From Chloroflexi bacterium RBG_13_51_36 (GTDB taxonomy: Bacteria; Chloroflexota; Dehalococcoidia; GIF9; AB-539-J10), in the NCBI GenBank assembly GCA_001796515.1, contig MGMS01000014.1, positions 1 to 64,000 on the forward strand: a DNA stretch of 64,000 nucleotides, given 5' to 3'. Shown here one piece after another: positions 43,665-53,031 of this stretch. The first letter of the stretch is position 1; each line of letters opens with the position of its first letter. Both the position numbers and the translations under genes were made by a program. The notes beneath the pieces were generated by a model, which did not search any database, was not told where the DNA came from, and was given only the letters and a program-made list of their open reading frames with translations.

Positions 43665-44919
43665 CTCTCTCCCTCCTTTCCTTGCTGTTTTGTTCCCGGA
43701 CAGCGTTATGCGGCAAAAGAATAGAACCGGAGGCAACCGGATTGTCTCCAAAACCTGACACATTCACATAAGGCGGTACTATGCAATTACGTCTTATGAC
43801 AGTATGAGATGGCACATTAGCTCCTCTCCCCAGCACGGTAATATCATCATCTCTCGCCAGGAGCGCTTTTCCAAAGCCAATGTAACATGATTCGCCCATA
43901 TTCACTTCTTCGTCTACGATGCATGTGTCCAGCACGCTATGGTGTCCGATACGGACATTGGCCATCACTACCGAATCCCATACCTCAGCTCGCTCATCCA
44001 CCAGAACTCCCGGCGACAGGATGGAGTTTTTCACATACCCCCTGATTACGCAACCGGGACTGACCAGGCTGTTTACTACGACGGCTCGGTCAGATACGTA
44101 GGGGGGCGGCAGGTTCAGGCGTTGAGTGACGACCGGTTGTGTTCCGTCGAGGCTGAAACGGCGCTGAGGACGGATGAGATCCATATTGGCGGCATAATAG
44201 GCCTGGGGTGTGCCGATATCCCGCCAGTAATCGGTGAATTCATAAGCGTTGACCTTATCCCTGCCTACCATGCCCGGGATGATGGCATAGCCGAAATCAT
44301 GCAGCGAGTTCGGCCGCACGGCATCCTCCGCCAAACGCTGCGCAAGGATATCCCTATTGAAAATGTAAATGCCCATCGAAGCCAAGTTACTCCTGGGATT
44401 CCTGGTTTTTTCCACAAACTCAAGTATGTCACCGCCATCACTCAGGCGGACTGTGCCGAACCGGTGAGCCTCTTCAATCGGAACCTTTGTCACCCCCACG
44501 GTCACGTCAGCTTTCGTCTCCTCATGAAAGGCAATCATGTCCCGATAGCCCATTCTGTAAACGTGGTCGCCGGCCAGTATCAGCACGCTTTGCGGATCTA
44601 ATCTGTTCAAATAAGGAAGGTTCTGAAACACAGCGTCGGCAGTTCCCTTGTATGAACCCGTTTCCGGCTCCAAAATCTGGAATGTTCTCATGCCATTTGA
44701 CAGGCCCCATTCCCCGAGATACCTCCCCATGCGGGAGCGCTGATAGTCGGTAAGAATACCAATGTCATTGAGGTCAGAGTAGATACAATTGCTCAGTGTG
44801 AAGTCAATGACATTGAATTTCCCGGCGAAAGGCAACGCCGGCTTCGGCCTTACGTGGCACAAAACATCCATCCGTGCGCCCCGCCCACCAGCCATAATTA
44901 AAGCAGCTGTCTTTCTCAT
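43636..44919 (-). CDS. glgC: Glucose-1-phosphate adenylyltransferase-like nucleotidyltransferase
   Basis: The 427-residue protein has an N-terminal nucleotidyltransferase domain (LIMAGGRGARM, RPKPALPFAGKFNVIDFTLSN, ILAGDHVYRMGY, EFVEKTRNP) and a C-terminal left-handed beta-helix with hexapeptide repeats (about 290-410). It makes ADP-glucose from ATP and glucose-1-phosphate for glycogen or trehalose storage. It is the first gene of the minus-strand stress array and has promoter module f 153 bp upstream. GGGAGGATG precedes the ATG. Confidence 0.92.
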   Translation of the reverse strand: MRKTAALIMAGGRGARMDVLCHVRPKPALPFAGKFNVIDFTLSNCIYSDLNDIGILTDYQRSRMGRYLGEWGLSNGMRTFQILEPETGSYKGTADAVFQNLPYLNRLDPQSVLILAGDHVYRMGYRDMIAFHEETKADVTVGVTKVPIEEAHRFGTVRLSDGGDILEFVEKTRNPRSNLASMGIYIFNRDILAQRLAEDAVRPNSLHDFGYAIIPGMVGRDKVNAYEFTDYWRDIGTPQAYYAANMDLIRPQRRFSLDGTQPVVTQRLNLPPPYVSDRAVVVNSLVSPGCVIRGYVKNSILSPGVLVDERAEVWDSVVMANVRIGHHSVLDTCIVDEEVNMGESCYIGFGKALLARDDDITVLGRGANVPSHTVIRRNCIVPPYVNVSGFGDNPVASGSILLPHNAVREQNSKERRERDERESVYVA

Positions 44920-45071
44920 AACTCATCCTCCCTTTCTTTTGAATCATCTCCTTTCCCAGATAATGTCGAAACACTCAATGTGTCCGATACCGGCGGCAGC
45001 ACTCTGACGTACTGCAGTGGTGAAAAACCTATTTATGTTGCTGCCTGAACCAGCGAGTTTGCATTACCGAT

Positions 45072-45136
45072 ATTCTATTAGGCAGGTGGTGTAAAAGTCA
45101 TAAAATGGAGGTAGAAAAAGTTACAAAACTATGACA
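45072..45136 (-). promoter_or_regulatory. 65-bp stress-type promoter module, copy f
   Basis: On the minus strand TGTCATAG begins at 45136, followed by TTTTGTAACTTTTT. The -35 ATGACT is at 45101 to 45096 and the -10 TAGAAT at 45077 to 45072 after 18 bp. It precedes glgC and could drive the whole array down to korB. Confidence 0.88.
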
Positions 45137-45304
45137 TTTTGGGAAAGTGTGGAATAGGTCGGGCAGAAACCGCTTTCATGGGGACGCAGGTTCGTGACGA
45201 TATGCGATATCAATTATTTTCCCTGTTTTTGTTGACTCAAATGCAAAGCAGAATTAGAATATGAGCATCTCACTGATTACCAAAGCGATGCAGGGACGAT
45301 GCCC

Positions 45305-48049
45305 ATGGAAGATGGACCTAGAAACAGCGGTATTGATGTGATCGGCAGTGTACCCTGGGGTACACATTTCTGCCAGTTCTACAGGACCAAAAACGACCTG
45401 ATTGATATACTTGTCCCCTATTTCAAAGCCGGCCTAGAGAGCAACGAATTCTGCATGTGGGTTACGTCCGAACCGCTTGTGGTGGCCGAGGCACAAGAGG
45501 CTATGAGGAAGGCGGTCAATGATTTCGACCAGTACCTGCGCCGTGGGCAGATAGAGATAATCCCATATAACGAGTGGTATTTGCTGGGAGGCACTTTTGA
45601 TGATGACCGTGTGCTCGAGGGCTGGATTAGCAAGCTAGAACAGGCTTTGGCCCGGGGTTACTCCGGGCTACGGTTGACGGGCAATACGTTCTGGCTGGAA
45701 AGGAACCACTGGCAGGCATTCACGGAATATGAAGCCAAGGTGAATGACGTAATCAGCAAGCATCGTATGATAGCAGCGTGTACTTACAGCCTTGATAAAT
45801 GTGATGGTGCCGCCGTGATCGATGTGGTCAAGAACCATCAATTTGCCTTGATTAAGAAGGAAGGCAAATGGGACATCATCGAAAGTGCTATATACAAGCA
45901 AGCCACAGAGAAAATTGCTTATCTGGCCTCATTCCCGCAGCTTAACCCCAATCCAGTCCTCGAGCTGGACATATCCGGAAATATCAAATACATGAACCCT
46001 GCTACCGAAGCGCTCCTCCCCGATTTGCCGCCACAAGGATGTCAGCATCCCTTTCTGGCAGATTGGAAGCTCGTGCTTCGTACACTCAGGGAAAAGGAGC
46101 GGCACACATTCACGCGTGATGTCAGAATTGGTGAATTCTGGTATGAGCAGTCATACTTCCTGTCACCATCAACCGGTGATGTGCGTCTCTATGCCAGGGA
46201 TATCACCGAGCGCAAACGGGTCGAACAAGCACTAAGAGAGAGCGAAAAGAAATTCAGGACAATCTCTGATTTCACATATGACTGGGAATACTGGCTTAGT
46301 CCCGATAACACATTCATTTATGTGTCACCGTCGTGCCTGAGTTCAACAGGATATGACGTAGTCGAGTTTATGAATGACCCTGAACTCTATCTGCGCGTAA
46401 TTCACCCCGATGACCGTGAGCGGATGACGGAACATCTACGCGAAGATATGCGGGATCGGGAAGAAGTCGAACTCGAATTCAGGATTATACGGCGTGACGG
46501 GGAGGAGCGATGGATACATCATGCATGTCAACCTGTCGTGGATACAGATGGGAGTTTCTTGGGACGCCGCGGCTCCAATCGTGATATTACAGACCGCAAG
46601 AAGATGGAAGAGGCTATGCGCGAGACGGACCGAGATCTTAACCGTGCTCAAGCGGTAGCTCATGTCGGAAGCTGGCGTCTGGATATTCGGCGCAATCAGC
46701 TTCTGTGGTCCGACGAGACCTATAGAGTCTTCGGCGTCCCTGGGGGAACGCCAATGATTTATGAGACTTTCCTCTCAAGCGTCCACCCCGATGACCGTGA
46801 ATACGTTAACCGGAAGTGGGCAGCAGCTCTTCGCGGCGAGTCATACGACATCGAGCACCGTATCATTGTGGACGACAAGGTGAAGTGGGTTCGCGAGAGG
46901 GCTGAGTTGGAGTTAGATTCAGACGGCAAGCTTAAGGGTGGTTTTGGCACTGTTCAGGACGTTACGGAACGGAAACAGACGGAAGAAGCCCTCCGCGAAA
47001 CAAGAAACTATCTGGAAAACCTGATCAACTATGCCAATGCCCCCATTATCGTCTGGAATCCTAAGTTGGAGATTACCCGGTTTAACCATGCGTTCGAAGA
47101 GCTTACGGGGCGCAAGGCTGACGAAGTACTGGGTGAGAAAGTTGACATCCTAATCCCGTCACATAATCGGGCTGCTACACTGAGAATGATCACCCGTACT
47201 ACAAAGAAGAGCGAACGATGGGAAGCTGTCGAAATCCCAATCCAACATGTTGATGGCTCCGTCCGCACTGTCCTCTGGAACTCAGCAACCCTCTTCGATG
47301 TCGATGGCAAGACGTCTTTGGCCACGATTGCACAGGGCCAGGATATTACCGAACGTAAGAAGGTAGAACAGTTAAAGGATGAGTTCATCGGACTTGTCTC
47401 GCACGAGCTGCGCACGCCACTAACGGTGATAAGCGGGTCCTTACACACCGCTATGTCCGAAGGGCTATCCCAAGAGGATGCCCGCGAACTCCTCCAAAAC
47501 GCTGCTGAGGGCGCAGACTCACTGGAGGTGATTTTAGAGAACATGCTGGAGCTGTCCAGGTACCAGGCTGGCCGCCTCCAGCTTCGGGTTGAAATGGTGA
47601 GCATCTCTGACACGGCCCAGAACGTGATTGAGAAATTGAAACGCCAGGGGATAGGTCACCAATTCTTGATAGATGTCCCGAGGGAATTGCCCCCGGTCGA
47701 GGCTGATCCGGTGCGAGTGGAGAGAATTCTTTTCAATCTGATGGAGAATGCCGCTAAATACTCCCCCGAGGACGGCAGAATCAGGGTCTCCAGCCGAACG
47801 CAGGGGGACTTTGTCGTCACCAGAATCATTGACCGGGGCCCAGGAATATCTTCGGAGGACCAGGCCACGATATTTGAGCCGTTTCGGCAATTGCAGCCAT
47901 CACAACGCCGGCCCAAGGGAGTCGGCCTTGGGCTGGTGGTATGCAAACGGTTGGTGGAGGCTCAAGGCGGGTGGATTAAGGTAGACTCGAAGCCTGGCAG
48001 AGGCTCGACATTTTCCTTTGCCCTCCCGAGGCAAGGGATTAGACATTAG
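45305..48049 (+). CDS. Sensor histidine kinase with MEDS and PAS domains
   Basis: The N-terminal about 190 residues form a MEDS sensory domain (GSVPWGTHFCQFYRT, LVPYFKAGLESNEFCMWVTSE). Four PAS-type modules follow (about 210-315, 320-445, 450-570, 575-690; linkers such as RDITERKRVEQALRESE). Then come a HisKA domain with FIGLVSHELRTPLT (phosphorylated His near residue 700) and a HATPase domain (LFNLMENAAKYSP, RGPGISSEDQ, GVGLGLVVCKRLV). There are no membrane helices, so the kinase is cytoplasmic. MEDS domains occur in methanogen and methylotroph regulators. The ATG at 45305 has AGGGA eight bases upstream. It converges with a CheY-like gene, overlapping by 4 bp. Confidence 0.93.
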   Translation: MEDGPRNSGIDVIGSVPWGTHFCQFYRTKNDLIDILVPYFKAGLESNEFCMWVTSEPLVVAEAQEAMRKAVNDFDQYLRRGQIEIIPYNEWYLLGGTFDDDRVLEGWISKLEQALARGYSGLRLTGNTFWLERNHWQAFTEYEAKVNDVISKHRMIAACTYSLDKCDGAAVIDVVKNHQFALIKKEGKWDIIESAIYKQATEKIAYLASFPQLNPNPVLELDISGNIKYMNPATEALLPDLPPQGCQHPFLADWKLVLRTLREKERHTFTRDVRIGEFWYEQSYFLSPSTGDVRLYARDITERKRVEQALRESEKKFRTISDFTYDWEYWLSPDNTFIYVSPSCLSSTGYDVVEFMNDPELYLRVIHPDDRERMTEHLREDMRDREEVELEFRIIRRDGEERWIHHACQPVVDTDGSFLGRRGSNRDITDRKKMEEAMRETDRDLNRAQAVAHVGSWRLDIRRNQLLWSDETYRVFGVPGGTPMIYETFLSSVHPDDREYVNRKWAAALRGESYDIEHRIIVDDKVKWVRERAELELDSDGKLKGGFGTVQDVTERKQTEEALRETRNYLENLINYANAPIIVWNPKLEITRFNHAFEELTGRKADEVLGEKVDILIPSHNRAATLRMITRTTKKSERWEAVEIPIQHVDGSVRTVLWNSATLFDVDGKTSLATIAQGQDITERKKVEQLKDEFIGLVSHELRTPLTVISGSLHTAMSEGLSQEDARELLQNAAEGADSLEVILENMLELSRYQAGRLQLRVEMVSISDTAQNVIEKLKRQGIGHQFLIDVPRELPPVEADPVRVERILFNLMENAAKYSPEDGRIRVSSRTQGDFVVTRIIDRGPGISSEDQATIFEPFRQLQPSQRRPKGVGLGLVVCKRLVEAQGGWIKVDSKPGRGSTFSFALPRQGIRH

Positions 48050-48441
48050 CCCGGCCGTTTTGTCCTGGTCTCGCAGTGGCTTAGAAGCGCCTTAATCTTT
48101 CTGACCATCTCATCGGATTGAAATGGTTTGGGCATAAAATCGTTGGCACCCAGATGGATGGCCTCATGATAATTGCCCGGGCTGGCGCTGAAGGCAATAA
48201 TCGGCAACTGCGTAAAATCCCGCAGCTTCTTGAGCACCTCGAATCCATCCATTCCTGGCATGATTATGTCCAGAAGCACAATATCCGGCTTGGCCGACTT
48301 GACCAGCTCCAGGGCTTCGCTACCCGAAGTTGTGGTGATAACTTCAAACCCGCGGAGTCTCAAGTCTATTTCAATAAATCTCAGTACTTTGGGATGGTCA
48401 TCAACCACCAGTACACGTTGTTTCTTTTGTTCAGTCTTCAT
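48046..48441 (-). CDS. Single-domain CheY-like response regulator
   Basis: A 131-residue receiver domain with the acidic pair VVDDHP, the phosphoacceptor Asp in IVLLDIIMPGMDG, and the Lys in FMPKPFQ. It has no output domain, so it may relay phosphate or titrate the adjoining kinase. Promoter module g lies upstream. It is convergent with the MEDS kinase. Confidence 0.92.
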   Translation of the reverse strand: MKTEQKKQRVLVVDDHPKVLRFIEIDLRLRGFEVITTTSGSEALELVKSAKPDIVLLDIIMPGMDGFEVLKKLRDFTQLPIIAFSASPGNYHEAIHLGANDFMPKPFQSDEMVRKIKALLSHCETRTKRPG

Positions 48442-48562
48442 CAGTAACTACTCAACAACCTCTGATTTCTGATTAATGATATATTCTCAGCTTTTGCTAC
48501 GTAACTCAATAAGTGACCATCGTACCGTATTCGACATCAAGACAGCACCATGCTTGTACAGT

Positions 48563-48627
48563 ATTGTAATAACAGAGGAGTGAAGAAGTCATAAAAACCA
48601 GGCAAAAATTATTACATAAATATAACA
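48563..48627 (-). promoter_or_regulatory. 65-bp stress-type promoter module, copy g
   Basis: On the minus strand TGTTATAT begins at 48627, the -35 ATGACT is at 48592 to 48587 within TTTTATGACT, and the -10 TACAAT is at 48568 to 48563 after 18 bp. It is 122 bp before the CheY-like ATG. Confidence 0.83.
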
Positions 48628-48711
48628 TTTCCACTTGTAGCTGAGGGGCATAGTGATTCGCAACAGGTTACCCTCTTCTATGTCTGATGAATGCGACCAA
48701 AGTCAGACATA

Positions 48712-48741
48712 TTGACATTTCCCAATGCTTACCAATATCAT
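48712..48741 (+). promoter_or_regulatory. Promoter of the OmpR-type regulator
   Basis: TTGACA (48712-48717) and TATCAT (48736-48741) with 18 bp between them lie 33 bp before the ATG at 48774. It has none of the conserved upstream box of the stress-type module. Confidence 0.5.
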
Positions 48742-48773
48742 TTAGATATAGTTACTGTCTAAAGGACAAAATA

Positions 48774-49472
48774 ATGAAGCAATTTCGCGTGCTGGTAGTT
48801 GATGATGAGCCGCGCATACTCAAGTTCCTCGAGGTGAAGCTTAAGGCTTCGGGGTATGGAGTGTTGACTGCTAACAGCGGGGCCGAAGCCTTGGAACAGG
48901 TGGAGGCACAGGAGCCGGACCTGGTCGTGCTGGATGTTTTAATGCCCAAGAAGGATGGTTTTGAGACTCTTAAAGAGCTCCGAGCTTTTTCCTCGGTGCC
49001 AGTCATCATTCTCAGCGCTAAAGAAGCTGACACAGACAAGATTAGAGGCCTGGAGTTGGGTGCCGATGATTACCTAGCCAAGCCTTTCAGCCCTGACGAG
49101 CTGGTGGCCCGAATTGAAGCCCTACGGCGGCGCCTGGTATCTGTCCAAGACCGCAAGGTTGTCGAATTCATCACTCTAGGCCGCATGTCCATTGATTTCA
49201 AGAAGCACACTGTTTCCGTGAATAAGAAAGAAATACGGCTGACCCGAATCGAGTGGCTTCTGCTCAGCGAGCTTGCACGAAATGCCGGCAAGCTTATGCT
49301 GTACCGAGAATTGCTGACAAAGGTCTGGGGGCCAGAGTACCGTGATGACGTGCAGATACTGAGGACCTGGGTCAGCCGCCTTAGACATAAGATAGAACAG
49401 GAACCTGACCAGCCGGCAATCATCCGCACCATACCCAAGACGGGCTATATGATAGACCAGCCCTCAGCCTGA
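48774..49472 (+). CDS. OmpR/PhoB-family response regulator
   Basis: The protein of 232 residues has an N-terminal receiver (VVDDEPRILKF, Asp in LVVLDVLMPKKDG, Lys in LAKPFSP) and a C-terminal winged helix (FKKHTVSVNKKEIRLTRIEWLLL, VWGPEYRDDVQILRTWVSRLRHKIE, TIPKTGYMI). It probably works with the MEDS kinase next door. The start at 48774 is supported by AAAGGAC; a longer open frame extends upstream over the promoter. Confidence 0.92.
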   Translation: MKQFRVLVVDDEPRILKFLEVKLKASGYGVLTANSGAEALEQVEAQEPDLVVLDVLMPKKDGFETLKELRAFSSVPVIILSAKEADTDKIRGLELGADDYLAKPFSPDELVARIEALRRRLVSVQDRKVVEFITLGRMSIDFKKHTVSVNKKEIRLTRIEWLLLSELARNAGKLMLYRELLTKVWGPEYRDDVQILRTWVSRLRHKIEQEPDQPAIIRTIPKTGYMIDQPSA

Positions 49473-49796
49473 TAGAATTCCTGAAACGGACATTCCCAAG
49501 GTGCCTCCATTATCCCCAAAACGTCATCGATTTCCGGATTTCTTCATCGATTCTGTCGCACTTCTATGGCTTATCTGTTGATGTGGGGTTCAGGCATCAG
49601 TGGGTGGAATCGGCAAGGCACTCGGACTGAGATCTGGATCAACCGCGCAACACCGACCGTTCCTCAGTCAACCCTGAATCCTGATTCTCTACCTACGAAC
49701 AAGCACAGCGGACATATTCAGCGATGAGCACGATTGCCTGATCCGGCTCGTCTCTTCCTTCAAACCTTTGTTACTCATCAAGTATCCGGGACCTAG
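49473..49796. other. Intergenic stretch without a recognisable feature
   Basis: About 320 bp between convergent genes. No gene, hairpin with T-run or member of the repeat families described here is seen. Confidence 0.5.
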
Positions 49797-50354
49797 CTAA
49801 AACATACGAGGTGACGAAAGGATATAGTTGGCAATTTTCTGAATGGCTGACCAATCCTGGTTTGTCGGCTCAAATCGCCTGTCCGCCTGCAATGTCCACC
49901 CCTGAAATTCTTTGTCATAACTACGAATTGCCAGGTTGCCAATCTTCTGCACCAGATTCTTGACTGCCTCATCGCTGGAGAGAACTTCAACCAGTTCAGT
50001 GTGATGATCGTTACCTTTCCAGGTCACATCAACTACTTTGCCGAATAACGGAAATGACTTCTTTCTTATCGTCTTGATGTCAACCACATGGTGATCAGGG
50101 ACAGGTCTCTTATCCGGTATACAAAGAACAACCCACCATAGAGGAGGGCTGTTCTTACTCGCATCTTTCTTCAAGATGTTTATCCATCTGACAAATCCTT
50201 CCTGTATGTCTATGATGCCCAAAGAACGTTGATACCATGAATTCTCTACCTTCTCTTCAGGCCAGCCACGTTCAGCCAGGTTCGCCCTAATACCCAGAGA
50301 GTTCAGATTTCGAGCCAATTCATCTCTTGATTTATCGCGGAATATCTCTTTCAT
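49797..50354 (-). CDS. Hypothetical protein
   Basis: A soluble protein of 185 residues with no signal or membrane segment. It is rich in Trp and charged residues (NSWYQRSLGIIDIQEGFVRW, PPLWWVVLCIPDKR). No family or catalytic motif is recognised. The ATG follows a poor ribosome site (TAAGAA). It ends 65 bp upstream of nothing else on its strand and starts 66 bp behind the tRNA-Leu gene, which is transcribed in the same direction. Confidence 0.55.
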   Translation of the reverse strand: MKEIFRDKSRDELARNLNSLGIRANLAERGWPEEKVENSWYQRSLGIIDIQEGFVRWINILKKDASKNSPPLWWVVLCIPDKRPVPDHHVVDIKTIRKKSFPLFGKVVDVTWKGNDHHTELVEVLSSDEAVKNLVQKIGNLAIRSYDKEFQGWTLQADRRFEPTNQDWSAIQKIANYILSSPRMF

Positions 50355-50419
50355 TTCTTAGAATCATACCATGGTGCCTTGAGATGACTGGCAAGCGATT
50401 CTTGGGCAAATCTGGTGTG

Positions 50420-50506
50420 TGGTGGGGAAGGGGGGACTCGAACCCCCACGCCTTTTAAAGCACATGATCCTAAGTCATGCTCGTCTGCCAATTCCGACAC
50501 TTCCCC
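50420..50506 (-). tRNA. tRNA-Leu (anticodon UAG)
   Basis: Read on the minus strand, the acceptor stem GGGGAAG pairs with CTTCCCC, the discriminator is A and CCA is encoded. The anticodon stem CATGA/TCATG encloses CTTAGGA, giving anticodon TAG. A long variable arm and the TpsiC arm GGGGGTTCGAGTCCCCC complete a class II tRNA of 87 nt. A promoter TTGAGA-N17-TATTGT (50553 to 50525, minus strand) lies upstream. Confidence 0.96.
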
Positions 50507-50560
50507 GATAGCAAACCACTTAATACAATAGCATTTTGCATGGCTCATCTCAAGCTAGTG

Positions 50561-50568
50561 GAATCCTG
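50561..50568. repeat. Left 8-bp target-site duplication of the insertion element
   Basis: GAATCCTG here is repeated exactly at 53032-53039, directly outside the two ends of the element. Confidence 0.9.
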
Positions 50569-50610
50569 GGTTAAGTATACTGGTGGTTGTTTTGGTAGTA
50601 TACTAGGATT

Positions 50611-51951
50611 ATGTCAAAAGTCTGGTTGGCAATTAAACAATACTTGGGCAAATTGGGGCTTGCGGGGGTGGGAGCGATGCTAGCGGGGGGGGCTATACGA
50701 GCCATAGAGGAAATCCTCCCTCTTACAGACTGGCATATCACTCCAAATCAGGCGAGGGTTCTGTTTTGGCTATCAGTAGGAGTGCTGATTGTTGGCATAT
50801 GTCTCATCATAGCTGCTGTGCGGAAGCACGTGCGGATTGAAGGTAAAGCAGGGGTAGTCAGTAAGAGCGAGGATTTGATTGATATTCTAACTACAATGCA
50901 TAGACGACTGATAGACCTTCAGAAAGAGAAAGCAGCACATATGAACGTCGGCTTTGAAGTGTTCAGGAAGGTATTACCAACACTCGCCTATAGATTGGAT
51001 AAGGTAACAGAGGAGGAGTGGTCTAGCTTTGAGAACGATATAAGGACGAAAATCCACCAAGCAATGCCACCAAAGCCATATATGCCCATTAGAGGACGAT
51101 TTAACTTCAAAAAATGGGCACGGCTAAATGCACAATGGAAAGAGAGAGTATATTTGAGAGCCTCACTCATAGCTAGGAAAGCCAGAGATGAGCTATTTAA
51201 CACAAAGAACTGGGCACTCACAGACGGGATGAAGATAGCTGAATGGGCAGATGGATACGGCTGGGGAATAAAAGAACTTCGTGATGACGATTCGCAATGG
51301 AAGGGACTATACGAGTCAATAGACAATCGTCTTCGTATAGATGATGTCTTGGGAGGTCTAATCAAAGACCATATAGACGTCTCACATATCTATAACAACA
51401 TAGCCCTAATAGTTCACATTTCAGACAGATATAAGGATGATATCTACTCATTGATACTATACGAAGCACTAGTAGGAAGCCCTATGAGCCCAGAACAAGT
51501 AGATGCGGGACTAAATGAGATATTGGGTAAGATTGAGAAAAGGCTAAAGGAGATGACTATTGTCAAAACAGCTATTGTTTATTGTTGCATCGGCACCAAT
51601 GTATATCAAGTATCGGTTCACAATCAAGGCAACGATGTAGATACTGTGTTTGTTACCCTCGGCACGAGTGGCATAATAGCTGGCATCGAAGCTCTAATGG
51701 GTGCTAGCCTACCCACCATAATACAAGGAGGGCAGAACGGGAATTTCATCAGTTTCAAAGTAAGTGAGCTACCACCTGGCGTAAACCTTGCCTATCACAT
51801 TCATTTGCGTTCCAATGCTGAGAAGCCCTACAAATTCACAGCTTGGTCAGAGACAACGAAAAGCAACATCCCAGCAGAATACATTGGGCGGTGTCCACAA
51901 TGGGCAGGAACAGGCCCCGAAGAGACGGCACCACCACAAGCACAGAGCTAG
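50611..51951 (+). CDS. Passenger protein of the insertion element, N-terminal membrane anchor
   Basis: The 446-residue protein has two hydrophobic segments near the N terminus (about 12-35 and 48-70) and a large cytoplasmic remainder that is mostly helical (about 90-330), then a beta-rich C-terminal domain (about 330-430, VYQVSVHNQGNDVDTVFVTLG). No enzymatic motif or known defence family is recognised. It starts 42 bp inside the left inverted repeat and stops 20 bp before the transposase gene. It therefore appears to be part of the element rather than a host gene. Confidence 0.7.
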   Translation: MSKVWLAIKQYLGKLGLAGVGAMLAGGAIRAIEEILPLTDWHITPNQARVLFWLSVGVLIVGICLIIAAVRKHVRIEGKAGVVSKSEDLIDILTTMHRRLIDLQKEKAAHMNVGFEVFRKVLPTLAYRLDKVTEEEWSSFENDIRTKIHQAMPPKPYMPIRGRFNFKKWARLNAQWKERVYLRASLIARKARDELFNTKNWALTDGMKIAEWADGYGWGIKELRDDDSQWKGLYESIDNRLRIDDVLGGLIKDHIDVSHIYNNIALIVHISDRYKDDIYSLILYEALVGSPMSPEQVDAGLNEILGKIEKRLKEMTIVKTAIVYCCIGTNVYQVSVHNQGNDVDTVFVTLGTSGIIAGIEALMGASLPTIIQGGQNGNFISFKVSELPPGVNLAYHIHLRSNAEKPYKFTAWSETTKSNIPAEYIGRCPQWAGTGPEETAPPQAQS

Positions 51952-51971
51952 ATATTGAACGGTATTAGAAG

Positions 51972-53000
51972 ATGAACTGCAAATACTGTAGCTCAACAAA
52001 CGTAATCAAGTTCGGCACTTTCAACGGCGTTCAGCGTTACTGGTGCAAGGACTGTAAGCGGAAGTTCGCCGATAACCGAGCCTTGCCCACCATGAAGACA
52101 CCCATTGAGCATATATCTGCGGCTTTGAGTTGTTACTTTGGTGGTATGCCCCTAGACGCTATTCAGAGGCACTTGCAGCAGCAGTTCGGAACGTATTACT
52201 CGGAGATGGGCATATACAACTGGATAAATCGGTTCTCACAAGAGGCGGTGAGCAGGACAAAGGACTTTAAGCCCATCGTGGGCGATACTTGGATAGCAGA
52301 CGAAACAGTCCTGAAGGTAGGCGGTAGGAATATCTGGTTCTTTGACGTGATAGACGAAAAGACACGATACCTTCTAGCCTCACGATTATCTACAAGCAGG
52401 ACAATCAAAGAAGCAGCTTTAGTTATGAACGAAGCCAAACGCAGAGCAGGCAAATCGCCAAAGCGAATACTTACCGATAAGCTAGCAGCTTACATAGACG
52501 GCATTGACCTTGTATTCGGTGCAGATACGAAGCATATTCAGAGTAAGCCTTTCACCGATGTTAATTCAACGAATGTGATTGAACGCTTTCACGGAACGTT
52601 GAAGGACAGAACAAAGGTTGTGCGTGGCTTTAAGAATATGGATACTGCTAGACTGCTTACGCAAGCGTGGCTGGTACATTACAACTTTTTCAAAGAGCAT
52701 ACCACTCTAGGAGACGTTCCGCCTGCGGTTAAGATGGGAGCTACACCCATAAAGGATTGGGCGGAGGTTGTCAGTCAAACAAAGACTCTCCCACCTATCA
52801 GGTCAGAAGCTCTATTGGTTACTTCGACAAAGCCTATCCTGAAGACAAGACACCCAAAGCGAAGACCTAAAGAATTGAGGCAAAAACCATATATGCAAGT
52901 TGCTGTAACATCGCCTAGAGGCGTAGGCGTATACGTGGATAGGAAAGGGCAAAGGCTTTCAAGGAAACCCCGCAGGGGCTGGAGGAGGGTATATCCCTAG
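51972..53000 (+). CDS. DDE transposase, IS6/IS240-like with zinc finger
   Basis: The N terminus has a four-cysteine zinc finger (CKYCSSTN...YWCKDCKRKF). The DDE catalytic core follows: TWIADETVLKVGGRNIWFF with the first Asp, ILTDKLAAYID with the second, and ERFHGTLKDRTKVVRGF with the Glu. The C-terminal about 70 residues are basic. The gene ends 31 bp inside the right inverted repeat. It is full length (342 residues) without frameshift and so probably active. Confidence 0.92.
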   Translation: MNCKYCSSTNVIKFGTFNGVQRYWCKDCKRKFADNRALPTMKTPIEHISAALSCYFGGMPLDAIQRHLQQQFGTYYSEMGIYNWINRFSQEAVSRTKDFKPIVGDTWIADETVLKVGGRNIWFFDVIDEKTRYLLASRLSTSRTIKEAALVMNEAKRRAGKSPKRILTDKLAAYIDGIDLVFGADTKHIQSKPFTDVNSTNVIERFHGTLKDRTKVVRGFKNMDTARLLTQAWLVHYNFFKEHTTLGDVPPAVKMGATPIKDWAEVVSQTKTLPPIRSEALLVTSTKPILKTRHPKRRPKELRQKPYMQVAVTSPRGVGVYVDRKGQRLSRKPRRGWRRVYP

Positions 53001-53031
53001 AATGGCACACCAACCACGTTTATACTTAACC

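Larger units (their letters stand above)
50569..53031. mobile_element. Intact 2.46-kb insertion element with passenger gene (IS6-like)
   Basis: The left end GGTTAAGTATACTGGTGGTT and the reverse complement of the right end GGTTAAGTATAAACGTGGTT match at 17 of 20 bases, giving terminal inverted repeats. Perfect 8-bp direct repeats GAATCCTG flank the ends. The element carries a 446-codon gene and a DDE transposase gene, both on the plus strand. Eight-base duplications and the transposase type fit the IS6/IS240 group. The intact duplication means that the insertion is recent. Confidence 0.92.
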
